Assembly (NCBI RefSeq): GCF_024345995.1
Contig: NZ_JAGQCE010000001.1
Location: 1-64,000, forward strand
Reading direction: 5' to 3'
From: Synechococcus sp. Cruz-7E5
GTDB taxonomy: Bacteria; Cyanobacteriota; Cyanobacteriia; PCC-6307; Cyanobiaceae
Length of the DNA: 64,000 nt
Shown here: positions 54,218 to 63,872 of the stretch, piece by piece
How positions within the stretch are numbered: the stretch's first letter is position 1
How the letters are laid out: every line of letters begins with the position of its first letter
The notes under the pieces: model-generated
Databases searched by the model: none
What the model saw: only the letters and a program-made list of their open reading frames with translations
Told to the model about the DNA's origin: nothing
Made by a program: the position numbers and the translations under genes

Positions 54218-56086
54218 CTATCCATGCAGCCACTGCAACCACTGCAGCGAGGCAAGAAGAAGCACGATCGCCAGCACCACCGTGAGCAGGTAGCTCTGCA
54301 GCTGGCCGCTGACGCCGAGCTTGAGTCCATCGGCGCTGGCCAGAGAAAGCCTTCCGATGCCGTTCACCAGGCCGTTGACCACCCTGGTGTCGAGCCAGTC
54401 GCTCAGCCTGGCCAGGCCGGCCACTGCCGCGACGATCGTGGCCCGGTAGATGCGATCGGTGTAGAAGTCGGAGGCGAGCAGATCCTGCAGCACTCGCAGT
54501 GGCTGGACCAAAGATCGCGACCAGAACTTGTGAAGCGGCGCCACAGCGCCGCCGGCTACCCCGAGCAGGCCGCTGGAGACAACCGCAATGGCCACCGGCA
54601 GGGAGAACGAGGCGATGCCCGGAACAGGATCGAGGCGGGCCATCAGCGCTGGCATCAGTGCCACCAGCACCGTGAGGCTCACCATCGGCAGCGCCATCAG
54701 CCAGTTCACCTCCGGCGCGCGCTTGGTTTTGGGCATCGCCTGGCCAAGGAACACGTGCCGGTAGACGCGGGTGAGGTTGAAGGCGGTGAGGGCGTTGGTG
54801 AGCAGGCAGACGGCCGCGAAGAAAGGCTGCTGGTGGGCGAAGGTGTCAACCAGCAGCCCAAAGCACCAGAAGCAGCCAAGGGGCAGCAGGCCCAGAAGGC
54901 CGGCCGAGCCCACCAGGTAGGCGCTGGTGGTGGCGGGCATGCGTGAGCCGAGGCCGCCCAGTTCGGTGAGGTCCTGGCAGTTGGTGGTGGCGATGATGCT
55001 GCCCACGCTCATGAACAGCAGTGCCTTGGACAGGCCGTGGGCAAACAGCAGCAACAGCGCGATAGCCGGCTGCTGCAGAGCAATCGCGATGAATACCAGC
55101 CCCAGATACGAGGTGGTGGAGTACGAGAAAGCTCGTTTGATGTCCACCTGGGCGATTGCCACCAGGGCGCCGCCGACGGCGCTGATCGTGCCCACCACCA
55201 GCAGCACGGAGGTTGCCAGGGGGGAGAAGCGCAGCAGTGGCATGACCTTCATCAGCACCAGGGCGCCGGCGGTGACGACAACCGAGTTGCGCAGGATCGA
55301 GGCCGGGTTCGGCCCCTCCATCGCCTCATCGAGCCAGAGGTGCATCGGGAACTGGGCACACTTGCCCATCGGCCCGGCTATCAGCCCCAGCCCCAGCAGC
55401 GTGCCGGCCAAGGGCGTGAGCGCACCACTGGCGTCGGCCTCGGCGGCCCAGACGTAGAGATCCTGAAACTCCATCGAGCCCGCCCAGGCCGAGAGCGCCA
55501 CCATCCCCATCAGCAGCAGCACATCGCCCACCCGTTTGGTGAGGAAGGCGTCGCGGGCGGCCGTGACCACCAGCGGCTGGGCGTACCAGAACCCCACCAG
55601 CAGATAGGTGGAGAGGGTGAGCATCTCCAGCAGGAAATAGCTCATGAACAGGCTGCTGCTGAGCACCACACCTGCCAGGGCTCCCTCGAAGAAGCCAACC
55701 AGCGCGTAGAAGCGGGCCAGCGACCATTCCTTGTCGAGGTAGCCGAGGGCGTACACCTGGCCCAGCAGGCTCAAGCCCGTCACCAGCTCGAGCGCCGCCA
55801 GATTGGTGAGCGAGAGGTCGAAGCCGATGCGCAGGTTGAGGTCGGCGGCCTGGAACCAGGCGAACTCCAGGTGCTGGGGGCCGAGCTGCCATACCTGCTG
55901 CAGGATCCAGCTGCCGTGGATCACTGCCAGCAGCGTGACCAGCAAGTTCAGGTAAGCCGCTGGGCGTGGGCCGTTTCGCTTGAACCAGCCTGCCGCCCAC
56001 GGCAGCGACAGCAGCATGCCGCTGAATCCGTAGAGAGGGATCATCCAGACCAGCTGGATCGGCAGGGAGAGGGAGGGGGCGGACAA
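54218..56086 (-). CDS. ndhF4: NDH-1 subunit NdhF4
   Basis: The 622-residue membrane protein is the NdhF-type antiporter subunit of the CO2-uptake complex: ARFYALVGFFEGALAGVVL, FLLEMLTLSTYLLVGFWYA, DAFLTKRVGDVLLLMGMVAL and HLWLDEAMEGPNPASIL, with QVDIKRAFSYSTTSYLGLVF. It lacks a cofactor site, and the redox partner complex is encoded elsewhere. It follows the ferritin-like gene by 23 bp. Confidence 0.88.
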   Translation of the reverse strand: MSAPSLSLPIQLVWMIPLYGFSGMLLSLPWAAGWFKRNGPRPAAYLNLLVTLLAVIHGSWILQQVWQLGPQHLEFAWFQAADLNLRIGFDLSLTNLAALELVTGLSLLGQVYALGYLDKEWSLARFYALVGFFEGALAGVVLSSSLFMSYFLLEMLTLSTYLLVGFWYAQPLVVTAARDAFLTKRVGDVLLLMGMVALSAWAGSMEFQDLYVWAAEADASGALTPLAGTLLGLGLIAGPMGKCAQFPMHLWLDEAMEGPNPASILRNSVVVTAGALVLMKVMPLLRFSPLATSVLLVVGTISAVGGALVAIAQVDIKRAFSYSTTSYLGLVFIAIALQQPAIALLLLFAHGLSKALLFMSVGSIIATTNCQDLTELGGLGSRMPATTSAYLVGSAGLLGLLPLGCFWCFGLLVDTFAHQQPFFAAVCLLTNALTAFNLTRVYRHVFLGQAMPKTKRAPEVNWLMALPMVSLTVLVALMPALMARLDPVPGIASFSLPVAIAVVSSGLLGVAGGAVAPLHKFWSRSLVQPLRVLQDLLASDFYTDRIYRATIVAAVAGLARLSDWLDTRVVNGLVNGIGRLSLASADGLKLGVSGQLQSYLLTVVLAIVLLLASLQWLQWLHG

Positions 56087-56109
56087 AGGGGGGGCTCAGA
56101 GGGCCGGAC

Positions 56110-56577
56110 CTAGAAGGTGGCGCGCTCAAGCAGGCGGGCCGGGCCAGCGTCGAGGACGGCCAGCCATTGGTTGAGTTCCTCGCCGTGCTGTCTTTCCTCG
56201 TTCCATAAGTCCTGAAAGAAGGCTGAGTTGGCTTCATCGCCGATCAGCAGGCAGAAGCGACTTGCCTCGGCATACAGCTCAATCAGCTCCTGCTCCAGCA
56301 CGATGTTCAGGCGCAGCAGTCCAATCAGGTCGCGGGCGGTGCTCACCGGTTTCAGTTGGGACGCGGCAGGCGCTACGCCGAGACGAAGCATCTGTTGCAC
56401 CAGCCGCTCGGCATGTTGCATCTCCTCGACCGTTTCCTGGCGGAACCGCTCGGCGGAACCGCCATCGCCCCAGAGAGCGAGCAGAGAGGCCTGGGTCATG
56501 TACTGCTGAACGGCGGAAAGTTCCAGGCTCAGAGCTCGTCCCAGGTAGCCCAGCACCCGAGGGTTAACGGTCTCCAT
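56110..56577 (-). CDS. ferritin-like protein of the carboxysome operon
   Basis: The 155-residue four-helix protein resembles bacterioferritin: RALSLELSAVQQYMTQASLL, FRQETVEEMQHAERLVQQML, LRLNIVLEQELIELYAEASR and WNEERQHGEELNQWLAVL. The Glu and ExxH ligand pattern of a di-iron site is visible. Members are found in cyanobacterial cso operons, but their role there is uncertain. The length is normal. It is 5 nt after csoS1E, so it belongs to the operon. Confidence 0.8.
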   Translation of the reverse strand: METVNPRVLGYLGRALSLELSAVQQYMTQASLLALWGDGGSAERFRQETVEEMQHAERLVQQMLRLGVAPAASQLKPVSTARDLIGLLRLNIVLEQELIELYAEASRFCLLIGDEANSAFFQDLWNEERQHGEELNQWLAVLDAGPARLLERATF

Positions 56578-56582
56578 GGCGA

Positions 56583-57206
56583 TCAGCTCCTGCGCTCAGC
56601 GCCGCTGTAGGCAAGGATCGGCTCCAGTTCGCTGTGGGGGCGGGCAATGATGTGGGCGGCTACCAGTCCGTCGCCCACGCGCTCGCAGGCATCGGCCCCT
56701 GCACGCACGGCGGCGTTGACAGCACCGGTTTCGCCGCGCACCATCACAGTCACGTAGCCGCCACCCACGAATTCACGCGAGATCATCGTGACTTCAGCGG
56801 CCTTGGTCATGGCGTCAGCCGCCTCGATCGCGGGTACGAGGCCGCGGGTCTCGATCATGCCGAGAGCAATGCCGTGCGGAGTCGATGCCATGGCTTTGGA
56901 GGGGGAGGAGGGGGACTTGGGGGGAGGTGTGGTGCCACCGGAGCGGCCGCGGCTGGCGGCAGCCGGGGTGCTGCTGCTGGCCTTAGCCGGGGGGCTGGGG
57001 GCCGCTGCTGCTGTGGCTGAGGCAGGGCTGCTGCCACTGGTCGCGGATGAACCTGGGGCTGGAGGCGGGTCCACGGTTTTGTCCGCAGGGGAGGGGGGTG
57101 TGGGGGTGGCCGAGGCGGGAAGTGCCTTGGCCGCGGCAGCTCGGCTCACACCACTGCTGGCGCTGCTGCGCCTGGAGGAGGGTTGGCGGGAGGAGGGTGT
57201 GGCCAT
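56583..57206 (-). CDS. csoS1E: carboxysome shell protein CsoS1E
   Basis: The 207-residue protein starts at ATG 57206. An N-terminal low-complexity extension of about 110 residues (Ser/Ala/Pro/Thr-rich) is followed by a BMC domain (MIETRGLVPAIEAADAMTKA, REFVGGGYVTVMVRG, GADACERVGDGLVAAHIIAR). The BMC end is nearly the same as the csoS1 fragment at 63873. The long extension is what separates CsoS1E from CsoS1. It may be unstructured and interact with cargo; this is inferred. Confidence 0.88.
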   Translation of the reverse strand: MATPSSRQPSSRRSSASSGVSRAAAAKALPASATPTPPSPADKTVDPPPAPGSSATSGSSPASATAAAAPSPPAKASSSTPAAASRGRSGGTTPPPKSPSSPSKAMASTPHGIALGMIETRGLVPAIEAADAMTKAAEVTMISREFVGGGYVTVMVRGETGAVNAAVRAGADACERVGDGLVAAHIIARPHSELEPILAYSGAERRS

Positions 57207-57252
57207 GGATCGAGCTGGGCTGACGGCAGGGAGGATGTGGAGGGAGGGGGGA

Positions 57253-57504
57253 TCAACCGTCTGGATCCCAGAGATCAATGATCCCAGCAATCGTGAGGTC
57301 GGTCTGGGTGTCGGGAACGCCGGTGGCAAAGCGAGCGGCGGAGCCACTGGCGGTGAACACCCAGTTGCCTGGTGCGGCGCCCACCGGGTCGACGGCCACC
57401 ATCAACTTGCCTTTGGTGGAGCGCAGGATGCGGAGTTGCCAGTGGAGCAGGCCTTCCACCCGTTGGCTGCAGACGAGGGAGCCAGTGACTTGCATGATTT
57501 CCAT
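57253..57504 (-). CDS. csoS4B: carboxysome vertex protein CsoS4B
   Basis: The 83-residue protein is a pentameric BMC vertex protein: MQVTGSLVCSQRVEGLLHWQ, RSTKGKLMVAVDPVGAAPGN and TIAGIIDLWDPDG. It caps shell vertices. It overlaps csoS4A by one base. Confidence 0.92.
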   Translation of the reverse strand: MEIMQVTGSLVCSQRVEGLLHWQLRILRSTKGKLMVAVDPVGAAPGNWVFTASGSAARFATGVPDTQTDLTIAGIIDLWDPDG

Positions 57505-57788
57505 CAGGCTGCTCCAGAACGTGGCTGCGGAGCAGGTTGGCCAGCATCCGGTTCCCAGTGGTCGATGATCCCCACGATCGTGAGGTCGCTGGGATAGGAC
57601 TTACTCCCGGCAGCTTCACGGGCGGCGGAACTGCCCACACAGATCACCCAGTCGCCAGGGATGCAGCCCACGGCGTCGACGGCCACCTTCTGGGAACTGC
57701 CATCCAGCACCACCTGGAGATGCTTGTGCTCGAATTCAGGGATTCGGTTGGTGGACACCAGGGGCTTGAGCACTTTGCAGATCAGCAT
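57504..57788 (-). CDS. csoS4A: carboxysome vertex protein CsoS4A
   Basis: The 94-residue pentameric vertex protein shows MLICKVLKPLVSTNRIPEFE, KVAVDAVGCIPGDWVICVGS and LTIVGIIDHWEPDAG. It pairs with CsoS4B. It begins one nucleotide after the csoSCA stop. Confidence 0.93.
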   Translation of the reverse strand: MLICKVLKPLVSTNRIPEFEHKHLQVVLDGSSQKVAVDAVGCIPGDWVICVGSSAAREAAGSKSYPSDLTIVGIIDHWEPDAGQPAPQPRSGAA

Positions 57789-57789
57789 C

Positions 57790-59352
57790 TCAATGGCCTC
57801 CGGCTGGTTCCAGCTTGATCGACGACCCGACCGTTTCGGCAGGAACGTGACGATCGCGGTCGCGCACGCTCAGCAACGTGTGCAGAAGACCGCTGCCCAC
57901 CAGATCGGGATAGCGGTTGCGAATCGCGTCATCTGTCCGCTGGCAGTAGAGCACGGCCCGTTCACGCGCCCCCGGCACACTGCCGTGGTAATCGAAACGA
58001 ATCACCACCGGGATCGGCAGTCCGCGGGACACGTTCAGTCCCTTGAAGATCTTCACTCCCACGTCAAGATCGGCAGCCCCTTCCTCGACGGTGTCCATGT
58101 GGGCGAAGTAAGTGAGATTGCGCAGATGAATCTCCTTGAAACCGATGCCAACACCGATGAAGCGCTCGGCATGGCCCGCATCGGCGTAAGCGCCATCGTG
58201 ATATGTACGCACAAAATCGATCTGGGAGATGTTGTGCTCGATCAGGCGGGCGATCAGGCGCCCCATCCCCGGATCAACGGCCCCGTCGGGAACCCCGTCG
58301 CCGTTGCCTGAGCGGGCGGCCAGCACAAGGGCAAGCACCCGGTCCCGGGCGGCCTCGGCGGAGAGATCCTGGGTGGCGTTGTACACCTCAAGGGCATCCA
58401 GCCAGCGCTCCTGATCGGTGTGGCCGTTCACATCGGGCACGTGGACTCGGATGGCGTCTGTGTCGGTGTCCAACCCGATCAGGAGCAGGTCGACGGAGGC
58501 CCCGCAGCAGAAGCTGTTCTCCACTGCCTGCTGGAACTCCTGCAGGCGGAGCAGTCCCCCGGCGGCGGCGGCGGCATCGTTGGAGCCATGGGCAGCACAC
58601 CCCTCGTGCCTGGGATCCCTCGAGCTGAAGTGATACACCACCACCTTCAGGTATCGGGTGGGCTCATGGGCGCCATTAGGCCGGGCTTCCCGGTAGCGCA
58701 GATGCTCGGTGCGCACCCAACGGTCGACGGTGTTCTCCACATCGAACATCGCGCCGGCGTGGGGACGGCGGCGGACGGATCCGAAGGGGAGACGGAGGGC
58801 ATAGGCGATGGCATGGGCCAGACGACCATCCGCGCAGGGGCTCACATCCAGCAGATGAAAGCCGCAGGAGAGCAGAAAGGCATTGAAGGACTCGGCGCTC
58901 TCGCTTCCCTCTTGAGCATGGAGTGGATCGTCGCGGAAGAAGCTGGCACTGACCTGCTCATAGGCCTCGTACAGGCACCACGCGAACAGGCTGCGCATGT
59001 CGAGTTGGTTGACCCAGGCCGACTCCAGAATCGTGGCGGGCAATGGATGGCCGAGTTCACAGAGGGCATGGCGCTGGGCCTGCTCCACAAAGTCGTCGTC
59101 GTGTTGGAGGGCCGAGAGCCTTTTGAGCACCGGCACAATCCGGTCAAACGACTGCTTCACCTCGCTGTCGTAGGCCTGAAGGCGTTCGTTGGCCGCTGCA
59201 TCGCTGAGCGGATGATGCTTCAGGACCGCAGTGAAGCGGCCTGCTCCCCCCAGCGCTGAGCCGGAAAGCGTGGAGCGGGGAGCGGAACGGCGGGCAGGGG
59301 CCGTGGGAGCCAGGGGCCTCTCGGCGGAGCCGTAGCGGCGGGGGCGGGGCAA
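57790..59352 (-). CDS. csoSCA: carboxysomal carbonic anhydrase CsoSCA (CsoS3)
   Basis: The 520-residue protein converts bicarbonate to CO2 inside the carboxysome. The active-site zinc ligands correspond to Cys173 (SPCADGR), His241 (VVYHFSS) and Cys252 (HEGCAAH), nearly the numbering known from Halothiobacillus. Asp and Arg follow Cys173 as in the family. The N-terminal basic tail (RPRRYGSAERPLA, RRSAPRS) may bind Rubisco. It precedes csoS4A by 1 nt and follows csoS2 by 38 nt. Confidence 0.95.
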   Translation of the reverse strand: MPRPRRYGSAERPLAPTAPARRSAPRSTLSGSALGGAGRFTAVLKHHPLSDAAANERLQAYDSEVKQSFDRIVPVLKRLSALQHDDDFVEQAQRHALCELGHPLPATILESAWVNQLDMRSLFAWCLYEAYEQVSASFFRDDPLHAQEGSESAESFNAFLLSCGFHLLDVSPCADGRLAHAIAYALRLPFGSVRRRPHAGAMFDVENTVDRWVRTEHLRYREARPNGAHEPTRYLKVVVYHFSSRDPRHEGCAAHGSNDAAAAAGGLLRLQEFQQAVENSFCCGASVDLLLIGLDTDTDAIRVHVPDVNGHTDQERWLDALEVYNATQDLSAEAARDRVLALVLAARSGNGDGVPDGAVDPGMGRLIARLIEHNISQIDFVRTYHDGAYADAGHAERFIGVGIGFKEIHLRNLTYFAHMDTVEEGAADLDVGVKIFKGLNVSRGLPIPVVIRFDYHGSVPGARERAVLYCQRTDDAIRNRYPDLVGSGLLHTLLSVRDRDRHVPAETVGSSIKLEPAGGH

Positions 59353-59390
59353 GGTTCAGTGCTGCGACAGGGAGGAACGTGGAGAGAGAC

Positions 59391-61796
59391 TCAACCTCGG
59401 GCACCGCCTGAAACGGTGATCAGTGAGCCCTTGTCGGTGTTGCCGCTGGAGCCGGTGACGCGGCTGACCGGTTGCACCACCTCTTCATTGCGCTTGAGGG
59501 GGATGGTGGCCATCGCCGTCATCGGCCCGGTGCGGGTGGGGTTGCGGCGGCGGGCAGATGCTCCCTCGGTGCCGGTGACGCGCTTGCCCCGATCCCAGTC
59601 GTCACCGGTGATGTTCAGGCCGGCGGAAATACCTTCCCCTGTGACTCGGCTGGTGGGCCGCAAGTCTTCATCAAGGCTGACTGGCGCACTGGGAACAGGT
59701 ACCGCAGGCTGGGGGCGGGGTGGCAGCACGGAGGTCTGACGCCGCATCGGGGGCAGCGGCTGCGGCTCGGGGCCGCGCTGGTCGAAACGTGCCTGCTCGG
59801 TGCCGGTGACCTTGCCACCGGCCAGATCAAAAGGGCCGGTGATCCTGGCGCTGGTTTCGTAGCGGGTGCCGGTGACGGCGGAGCCGCGCTCCCGCTGTTG
59901 ATGGGCAGCCCTTGCTGGGGATTGCACGCTGAACTCCTGCCACGGCTGGGGGTCTAGTGGTTGGGGGAAATCGGCTTCGTGACCCTGGGCGGCGCTGCAG
60001 GCTTCGTTGTACTGATCAACTCCGACGTACGGGGTGCCGGAGATCGGTTCACAGGCACCCTTGGAGGCCCCGGTCATCACCCCGCCGATGCCCGGCTGCA
60101 GGCCGCTCATCCGCGGTCCGGGGGTACCGGCGCGGGCTGGAGTCCGCTGGCGGATGCCGCGCACAGCCGAGGAATCGCACCAGGCGCTGGCTTGCTCAAG
60201 ACCGGCGTAGGGCGTGCCGGTGACGGCCTTACAGGTTCCGGGCTCATCACCGGTGACCATGGATGAGCGGCCGGTGCTGGTGCCTGAGACGATCAGCTGC
60301 TTGTTGGTGAGGCTGAACCCGACCTTGGCCGCTTCGGGCTCAGGGCGAGCGCCGCAAAAATTCTGGTACTGCTGGCTGCCGATGTACTCATCGCCGGTGA
60401 CACGGCGGCAGCTGCCAGGTTCATCACCGGTGACCTTGTCGCTACGACCCACCAGGGTGCCTGTGATGCCGGTGCCTCTAAGGGTCTGGACACTGGCCAC
60501 CTTGGGGGGTGCCTGGCCGGGGGTGCTGATCGAATCAGAGCCCACGTACTGAGTGCCGGTGGGCTGGATGCCGGCACCGTGCTCATCACCGGTGACCCGT
60601 TCAGAGCGTCCCACCATCACACCGGAGACTGGCCGCCCGGCAACGGTCTGGCTGAGACCCACCTTGCGGGGACTGACGGAGGTGGTGCCGCAGTAGGCCG
60701 CCGCCTGATTCGCTGAGATGTACTCGGTGCCGGTGACGGATTTACAGGTGCCGGGTTCATCTCCGGTGACCTTTTCGGAGCGACCCACCTCATTGCCGGT
60801 GACCCGGTTGCCGTGGCTGGTGGCCGTGACGCCCACCTTGGCGGGTTGAAGGGGGGAAGGCTCGTTCTGACAGAAGCTGCGGAAGATCTCCGCTCCCATG
60901 TATTCGGTCCCGGTGATGGGACGGCAGGTGCTGGCCTCGTTACCGGTCGTCTTCTCTGACCGGTTGGCCTGGGTGCCGGTGACCACCTGACCGCGCAGGG
61001 TTTCACTGGCGCTCACCTTCCAGCTTGCGTCCTGGGCACCTTCCAGCTTGTTGGGCCCGCGGCGGGGACCCGTGGGCCTGGTGACTCCTGTGCCGCGGCT
61101 GACAGCGCCCGCACCGTTCTTGCTCTTGAGATCGCGGATGCGGTGGGCCAGTTCCCGGCTGCTGATGTCGGGGTTCGACTGACGCACAATGGCGGCGGTG
61201 CCGCTGGAGCTGTTGGTTGAGGCCGACTTGCCGCGCTTGGAGAGAGCTTCCCGGCGCGCCATCACAATGGCGCGGCTGGGATTGAACTGGGCGGAGCGCT
61301 TCGAAGTCGGCCTGGTGCCGTTGCTGCGGCGATCGCTGAGGGAACTGGCGGGGGTGACGCTCAGGGAGAGGGTTGGCCGAGTGGCTGCGGGAGGCGCGGA
61401 GCTCACTGGGGCGGGGGCTGGGGTGGCGACGGCACGCGCGGAGCTGCCATCACGGCTGCGGTCCTTGCTGGTGTCGGCCCGCTTGCCGCGCTTGCTCAAG
61501 GCTTCACGCCGTGCCAGCACAAGATCCCTGCTGGGGTTGCTGATGGCGGCACGGTTGAGCTGGCGGGGAGGGCTTGTGGGCCCATGGCTGCTGCTGCTGA
61601 AGAGCGGCGGGGTGGGCGCATCAGCTTCGCGGCTGACCGCAGGGGCCACCGGGGTGATCGAGCGGGTGGGACGGACCTCAGCGGCGCTGCGGGTGCGGTT
61701 AGCACTGTTGGAATACCGCTTCTCCGCCGTTTTCCCGGCTGTGGAGAGCGCCATCCGGCGCGCAAGGGCCGCTTCGCGACTGGATTGAGATGCCAT
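59391..61796 (-). CDS. csoS2: carboxysome scaffold protein CsoS2
   Basis: The 801-residue intrinsically disordered scaffold starts at ATG 61796 (MASQSSREAALARRMALSTA). The N-terminal Rubisco-binding repeats (SREAALARRMALSTAGKTA, SRDLVLARREALSKRGKRA, SRAIVMARREALSKRGKSA and a weaker fourth) are followed by middle VTG/GRSEKVTGDEPGTC repeats with paired Cys. The C-terminal shell-anchoring region ends GSLITVSGGARG. The coding frame is continuous, so no CsoS2A/B frameshift is needed. A strong hairpin precedes it after rbcS. Confidence 0.95.
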   Translation of the reverse strand: MASQSSREAALARRMALSTAGKTAEKRYSNSANRTRSAAEVRPTRSITPVAPAVSREADAPTPPLFSSSSHGPTSPPRQLNRAAISNPSRDLVLARREALSKRGKRADTSKDRSRDGSSARAVATPAPAPVSSAPPAATRPTLSLSVTPASSLSDRRSNGTRPTSKRSAQFNPSRAIVMARREALSKRGKSASTNSSSGTAAIVRQSNPDISSRELAHRIRDLKSKNGAGAVSRGTGVTRPTGPRRGPNKLEGAQDASWKVSASETLRGQVVTGTQANRSEKTTGNEASTCRPITGTEYMGAEIFRSFCQNEPSPLQPAKVGVTATSHGNRVTGNEVGRSEKVTGDEPGTCKSVTGTEYISANQAAAYCGTTSVSPRKVGLSQTVAGRPVSGVMVGRSERVTGDEHGAGIQPTGTQYVGSDSISTPGQAPPKVASVQTLRGTGITGTLVGRSDKVTGDEPGSCRRVTGDEYIGSQQYQNFCGARPEPEAAKVGFSLTNKQLIVSGTSTGRSSMVTGDEPGTCKAVTGTPYAGLEQASAWCDSSAVRGIRQRTPARAGTPGPRMSGLQPGIGGVMTGASKGACEPISGTPYVGVDQYNEACSAAQGHEADFPQPLDPQPWQEFSVQSPARAAHQQRERGSAVTGTRYETSARITGPFDLAGGKVTGTEQARFDQRGPEPQPLPPMRRQTSVLPPRPQPAVPVPSAPVSLDEDLRPTSRVTGEGISAGLNITGDDWDRGKRVTGTEGASARRRNPTRTGPMTAMATIPLKRNEEVVQPVSRVTGSSGNTDKGSLITVSGGARG

Positions 61797-61914
61797 GTCC
61801 GCCCTGTGAAGAAACAACCTGGAAGGAGACAGCTGGACAGAACTTGTGAAGGGAGGACCCAATGCCTGCCGTTCACAAGCCCCTCGCGAGCTGTCGGAAG
61901 AATGAATATTGAGG

Positions 61915-61949
61915 GCAGCAGGTTCCGGGTTTAGGCCGGAACCTGCTGC
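61915..61949 (-). terminator. strong hairpin between rbcS and csoS2
   Basis: On the minus strand, 14-bp perfect arms (GCAGCAGGTTCCGG, at 61949-61936 and 61928-61915) enclose a 7-nt loop, 6 nt after the rbcS stop. No U-tract follows. It probably protects or processes the rbcLS mRNA, or acts as a partial terminator lowering csoS2 expression. Confidence 0.7.
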
Positions 61950-61955
61950 AGTTGA

Positions 61956-62297
61956 TCAGCGTGCTTCGAAGACCACGAAGCAGGACCCCTGACTCTGGGT
62001 GTAGGCGTCGTAGCCGACCAGACGGACGTGATGGTCGGGGTAGGCGCGGTGGCAGGCCTCGAGCTCACTGACGATCACGCCCAGGTCCTTCTCACCGAAG
62101 AAAGGCAGTTTCCAGTACGACCAATAGGTCGCCATCGAACGGCTGGGGTGAACGTGCTCGACAAGCGGGCTCCATCCCTGGGCAATGATGTAAGCAATCT
62201 GATCGTAGATCTCGTCCTGGGACATCGGCGGGAGGAAGCCGAAGGTCTCCAGGGTGGCGACTGTTTGGTAGTCACCCACGGTGCTCTTGAAGGGCAT
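61956..62297 (-). CDS. rbcS: Rubisco small subunit, form IA
   Basis: The 113-residue protein has the form IA small-subunit pattern: YQTVATLETFGFLPPMSQDE, WSPLVEHVHPSRSMATYWSY and FGEKDLGVIVSELEACHRAY, ending in a short YTQSQGSCFVVFEAR tail. It follows rbcL by about 90 bp containing a small hairpin, and is followed by a strong hairpin. Confidence 0.95.
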   Translation of the reverse strand: MPFKSTVGDYQTVATLETFGFLPPMSQDEIYDQIAYIIAQGWSPLVEHVHPSRSMATYWSYWKLPFFGEKDLGVIVSELEACHRAYPDHHVRLVGYDAYTQSQGSCFVVFEAR

Positions 62298-62349
62298 GGG
62301 GATCCTTGTGGGGAATCAGGTGAATGCAGGCAAACCGGATGTGACCGCA

Positions 62350-62370
62350 GGGAGGGAAAAACTCCCTCCC
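62350..62370 (-). other. small hairpin between rbcL and rbcS
   Basis: On the plus strand GGGAGGGA and TCCCTCCC pair over 8 bp around AAAAC (62350-62370), so the minus-strand transcript can fold the same way. It is GC-rich, in the intergenic gap of rbcL and rbcS, and may stabilise or process the message. Confidence 0.5.
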
Positions 62371-62389
62371 CGCAGGTCAACAGCCCCGA

Positions 62390-63802
62390 TCAGTTGACGT
62401 CAAGTTTGTCGACGGTGTCGAACTCGAACTTGATTTCCTTCCAGGTCTCGAGCGCGATGGCGAGCTCGGGGCTGTGTTTCGCGGCTTCCATGAGGATGTC
62501 GCGGCTCTCCTTCTCGATCTCACGACCGGCGTTACGGGCCTTGACGCAGGCTTCGAGGGCCACACGGTTGGCGGCGGCGCCAGCGGCGGAACCCCAGGGG
62601 TGACCGTGTGTGCCACCACCGAATTGCAGCACGGAGTCGTCACCGAAGATCGCCACCAGCGCGGGCATGTGCCACACGTGGATGCCGCCGGAGGCCACAG
62701 CGAAGACGCCGGGCATGGAGCCCCAATCCTGGTCGAAGAAGTTGCCGCGGCTGCGGTCTTCGGGGACGAAGGATTCACGCAGTTGGTCGATGAAGCCGAG
62801 GGTGGTCTGGCGATCACCTTCGAGTTTGCCCACCACGGTGCCGGTGTGCAGCTGGTCGCCACCGGAGAGGCGCAGACACTTGGCCAACACTCGGAAGTGG
62901 ATGCCGTGCTTGGGGTGACGGTCGATCACCGCGTGCATGGCACGGTGAATGTGCAGCAGCATGCCGTTCTTGCGGCACCACTTCGACAGACCGGTATTGG
63001 CCGTGAAGCCACCGGTGATGTAGTCGTGCATGATGATGGGCTGGCCCAGTTCTTTGGCGAACTCGGCACGCTCATACATCTCCTCGGGAGTGGCGGCGGT
63101 GCAGTTGAGGTAGTGCCCCTTCTTCTCGCCGGTTTCTTCCTGGGCCAGCTGTACGGCTTCGGCCACGAACTCGAAGCGGTTCTGCCAGCGCTGAAAGGGC
63201 TGGGAGTTGATGTTTTCGTCGTCCTTGGTGAAATCGAGACCACCACGGAGGCATTCGTACACCACCCGGCCGTAGTTCTTGCCGGAGAGGCCGAGCTTCG
63301 GCTTGATCGTGCAACCCAGCAGCGGACGGCCGTACTTGTTCATCCGGTCGCGCTCGACACAGATTCCGTTCGGCGGGCCGGGGCAGGTCTTGATGAAGGC
63401 CATCGGGAAGCGGATGTCTTCCAGACGGAGGTGACGCAGGGCCTTGAAGCCGAATACGTTGCCCACCAGGGAGGTGAGCACGTTGGTGATCGAGCCTTCC
63501 TCGAACAGATCGAGCGGGTAGGCGATGAAGGCGTAGAACGACTCCTTGTCACCAGGAACGTCTTCAATTCGATAGCAACGGCCCTTGTAGAAGTCGAGGT
63601 CGGTGAGGAGCTCGGACCACACTGTGGACCAGGTGCCGGTTGAGGATTCGGCAGCCACGGCAGCGGCCACTTCTTCCTTGGGAACGCCTTCCTGACCAGT
63701 GACCTTGAAACAGGCCAGCAGGTCAGTGTCGAGGGGAACGTAGTCGGGAGTCCAGTATGTGTCCCTGTACTCCTTTACCCCAGCGTCGTACTTCTTGCTC
63801 AT
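62390..63802 (-). CDS. rbcL: Rubisco large subunit, form IA
   Basis: The 470-residue protein has [40 protein letters not shown] and [16 protein letters not shown] (the carbamylated Lys is in the last). The C-terminal half has [20 protein letters not shown] and [10 protein letters not shown]. The sequence is typical of form IA in alpha-carboxysome organisms. AGGAG lies upstream of the ATG at a normal spacing. It is the second gene of the operon, following csoS1. Confidence 0.97.
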   Translation of the reverse strand: MSKKYDAGVKEYRDTYWTPDYVPLDTDLLACFKVTGQEGVPKEEVAAAVAAESSTGTWSTVWSELLTDLDFYKGRCYRIEDVPGDKESFYAFIAYPLDLFEEGSITNVLTSLVGNVFGFKALRHLRLEDIRFPMAFIKTCPGPPNGICVERDRMNKYGRPLLGCTIKPKLGLSGKNYGRVVYECLRGGLDFTKDDENINSQPFQRWQNRFEFVAEAVQLAQEETGEKKGHYLNCTAATPEEMYERAEFAKELGQPIIMHDYITGGFTANTGLSKWCRKNGMLLHIHRAMHAVIDRHPKHGIHFRVLAKCLRLSGGDQLHTGTVVGKLEGDRQTTLGFIDQLRESFVPEDRSRGNFFDQDWGSMPGVFAVASGGIHVWHMPALVAIFGDDSVLQFGGGTHGHPWGSAAGAAANRVALEACVKARNAGREIEKESRDILMEAAKHSPELAIALETWKEIKFEFDTVDKLDVN

Positions 63803-63872
63803 GGGGAAAATCTCCTTGTAGGTCGGGTGGGAAAGATGAGAGTGCTGCGCTCCATCAGGGGCGCGTCAGACC

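Noticed and set aside
59391-61796. Programmed frameshift splitting CsoS2 into A and B forms
   Set aside because: The coding frame is continuous and I saw no slippery site with a following structure.
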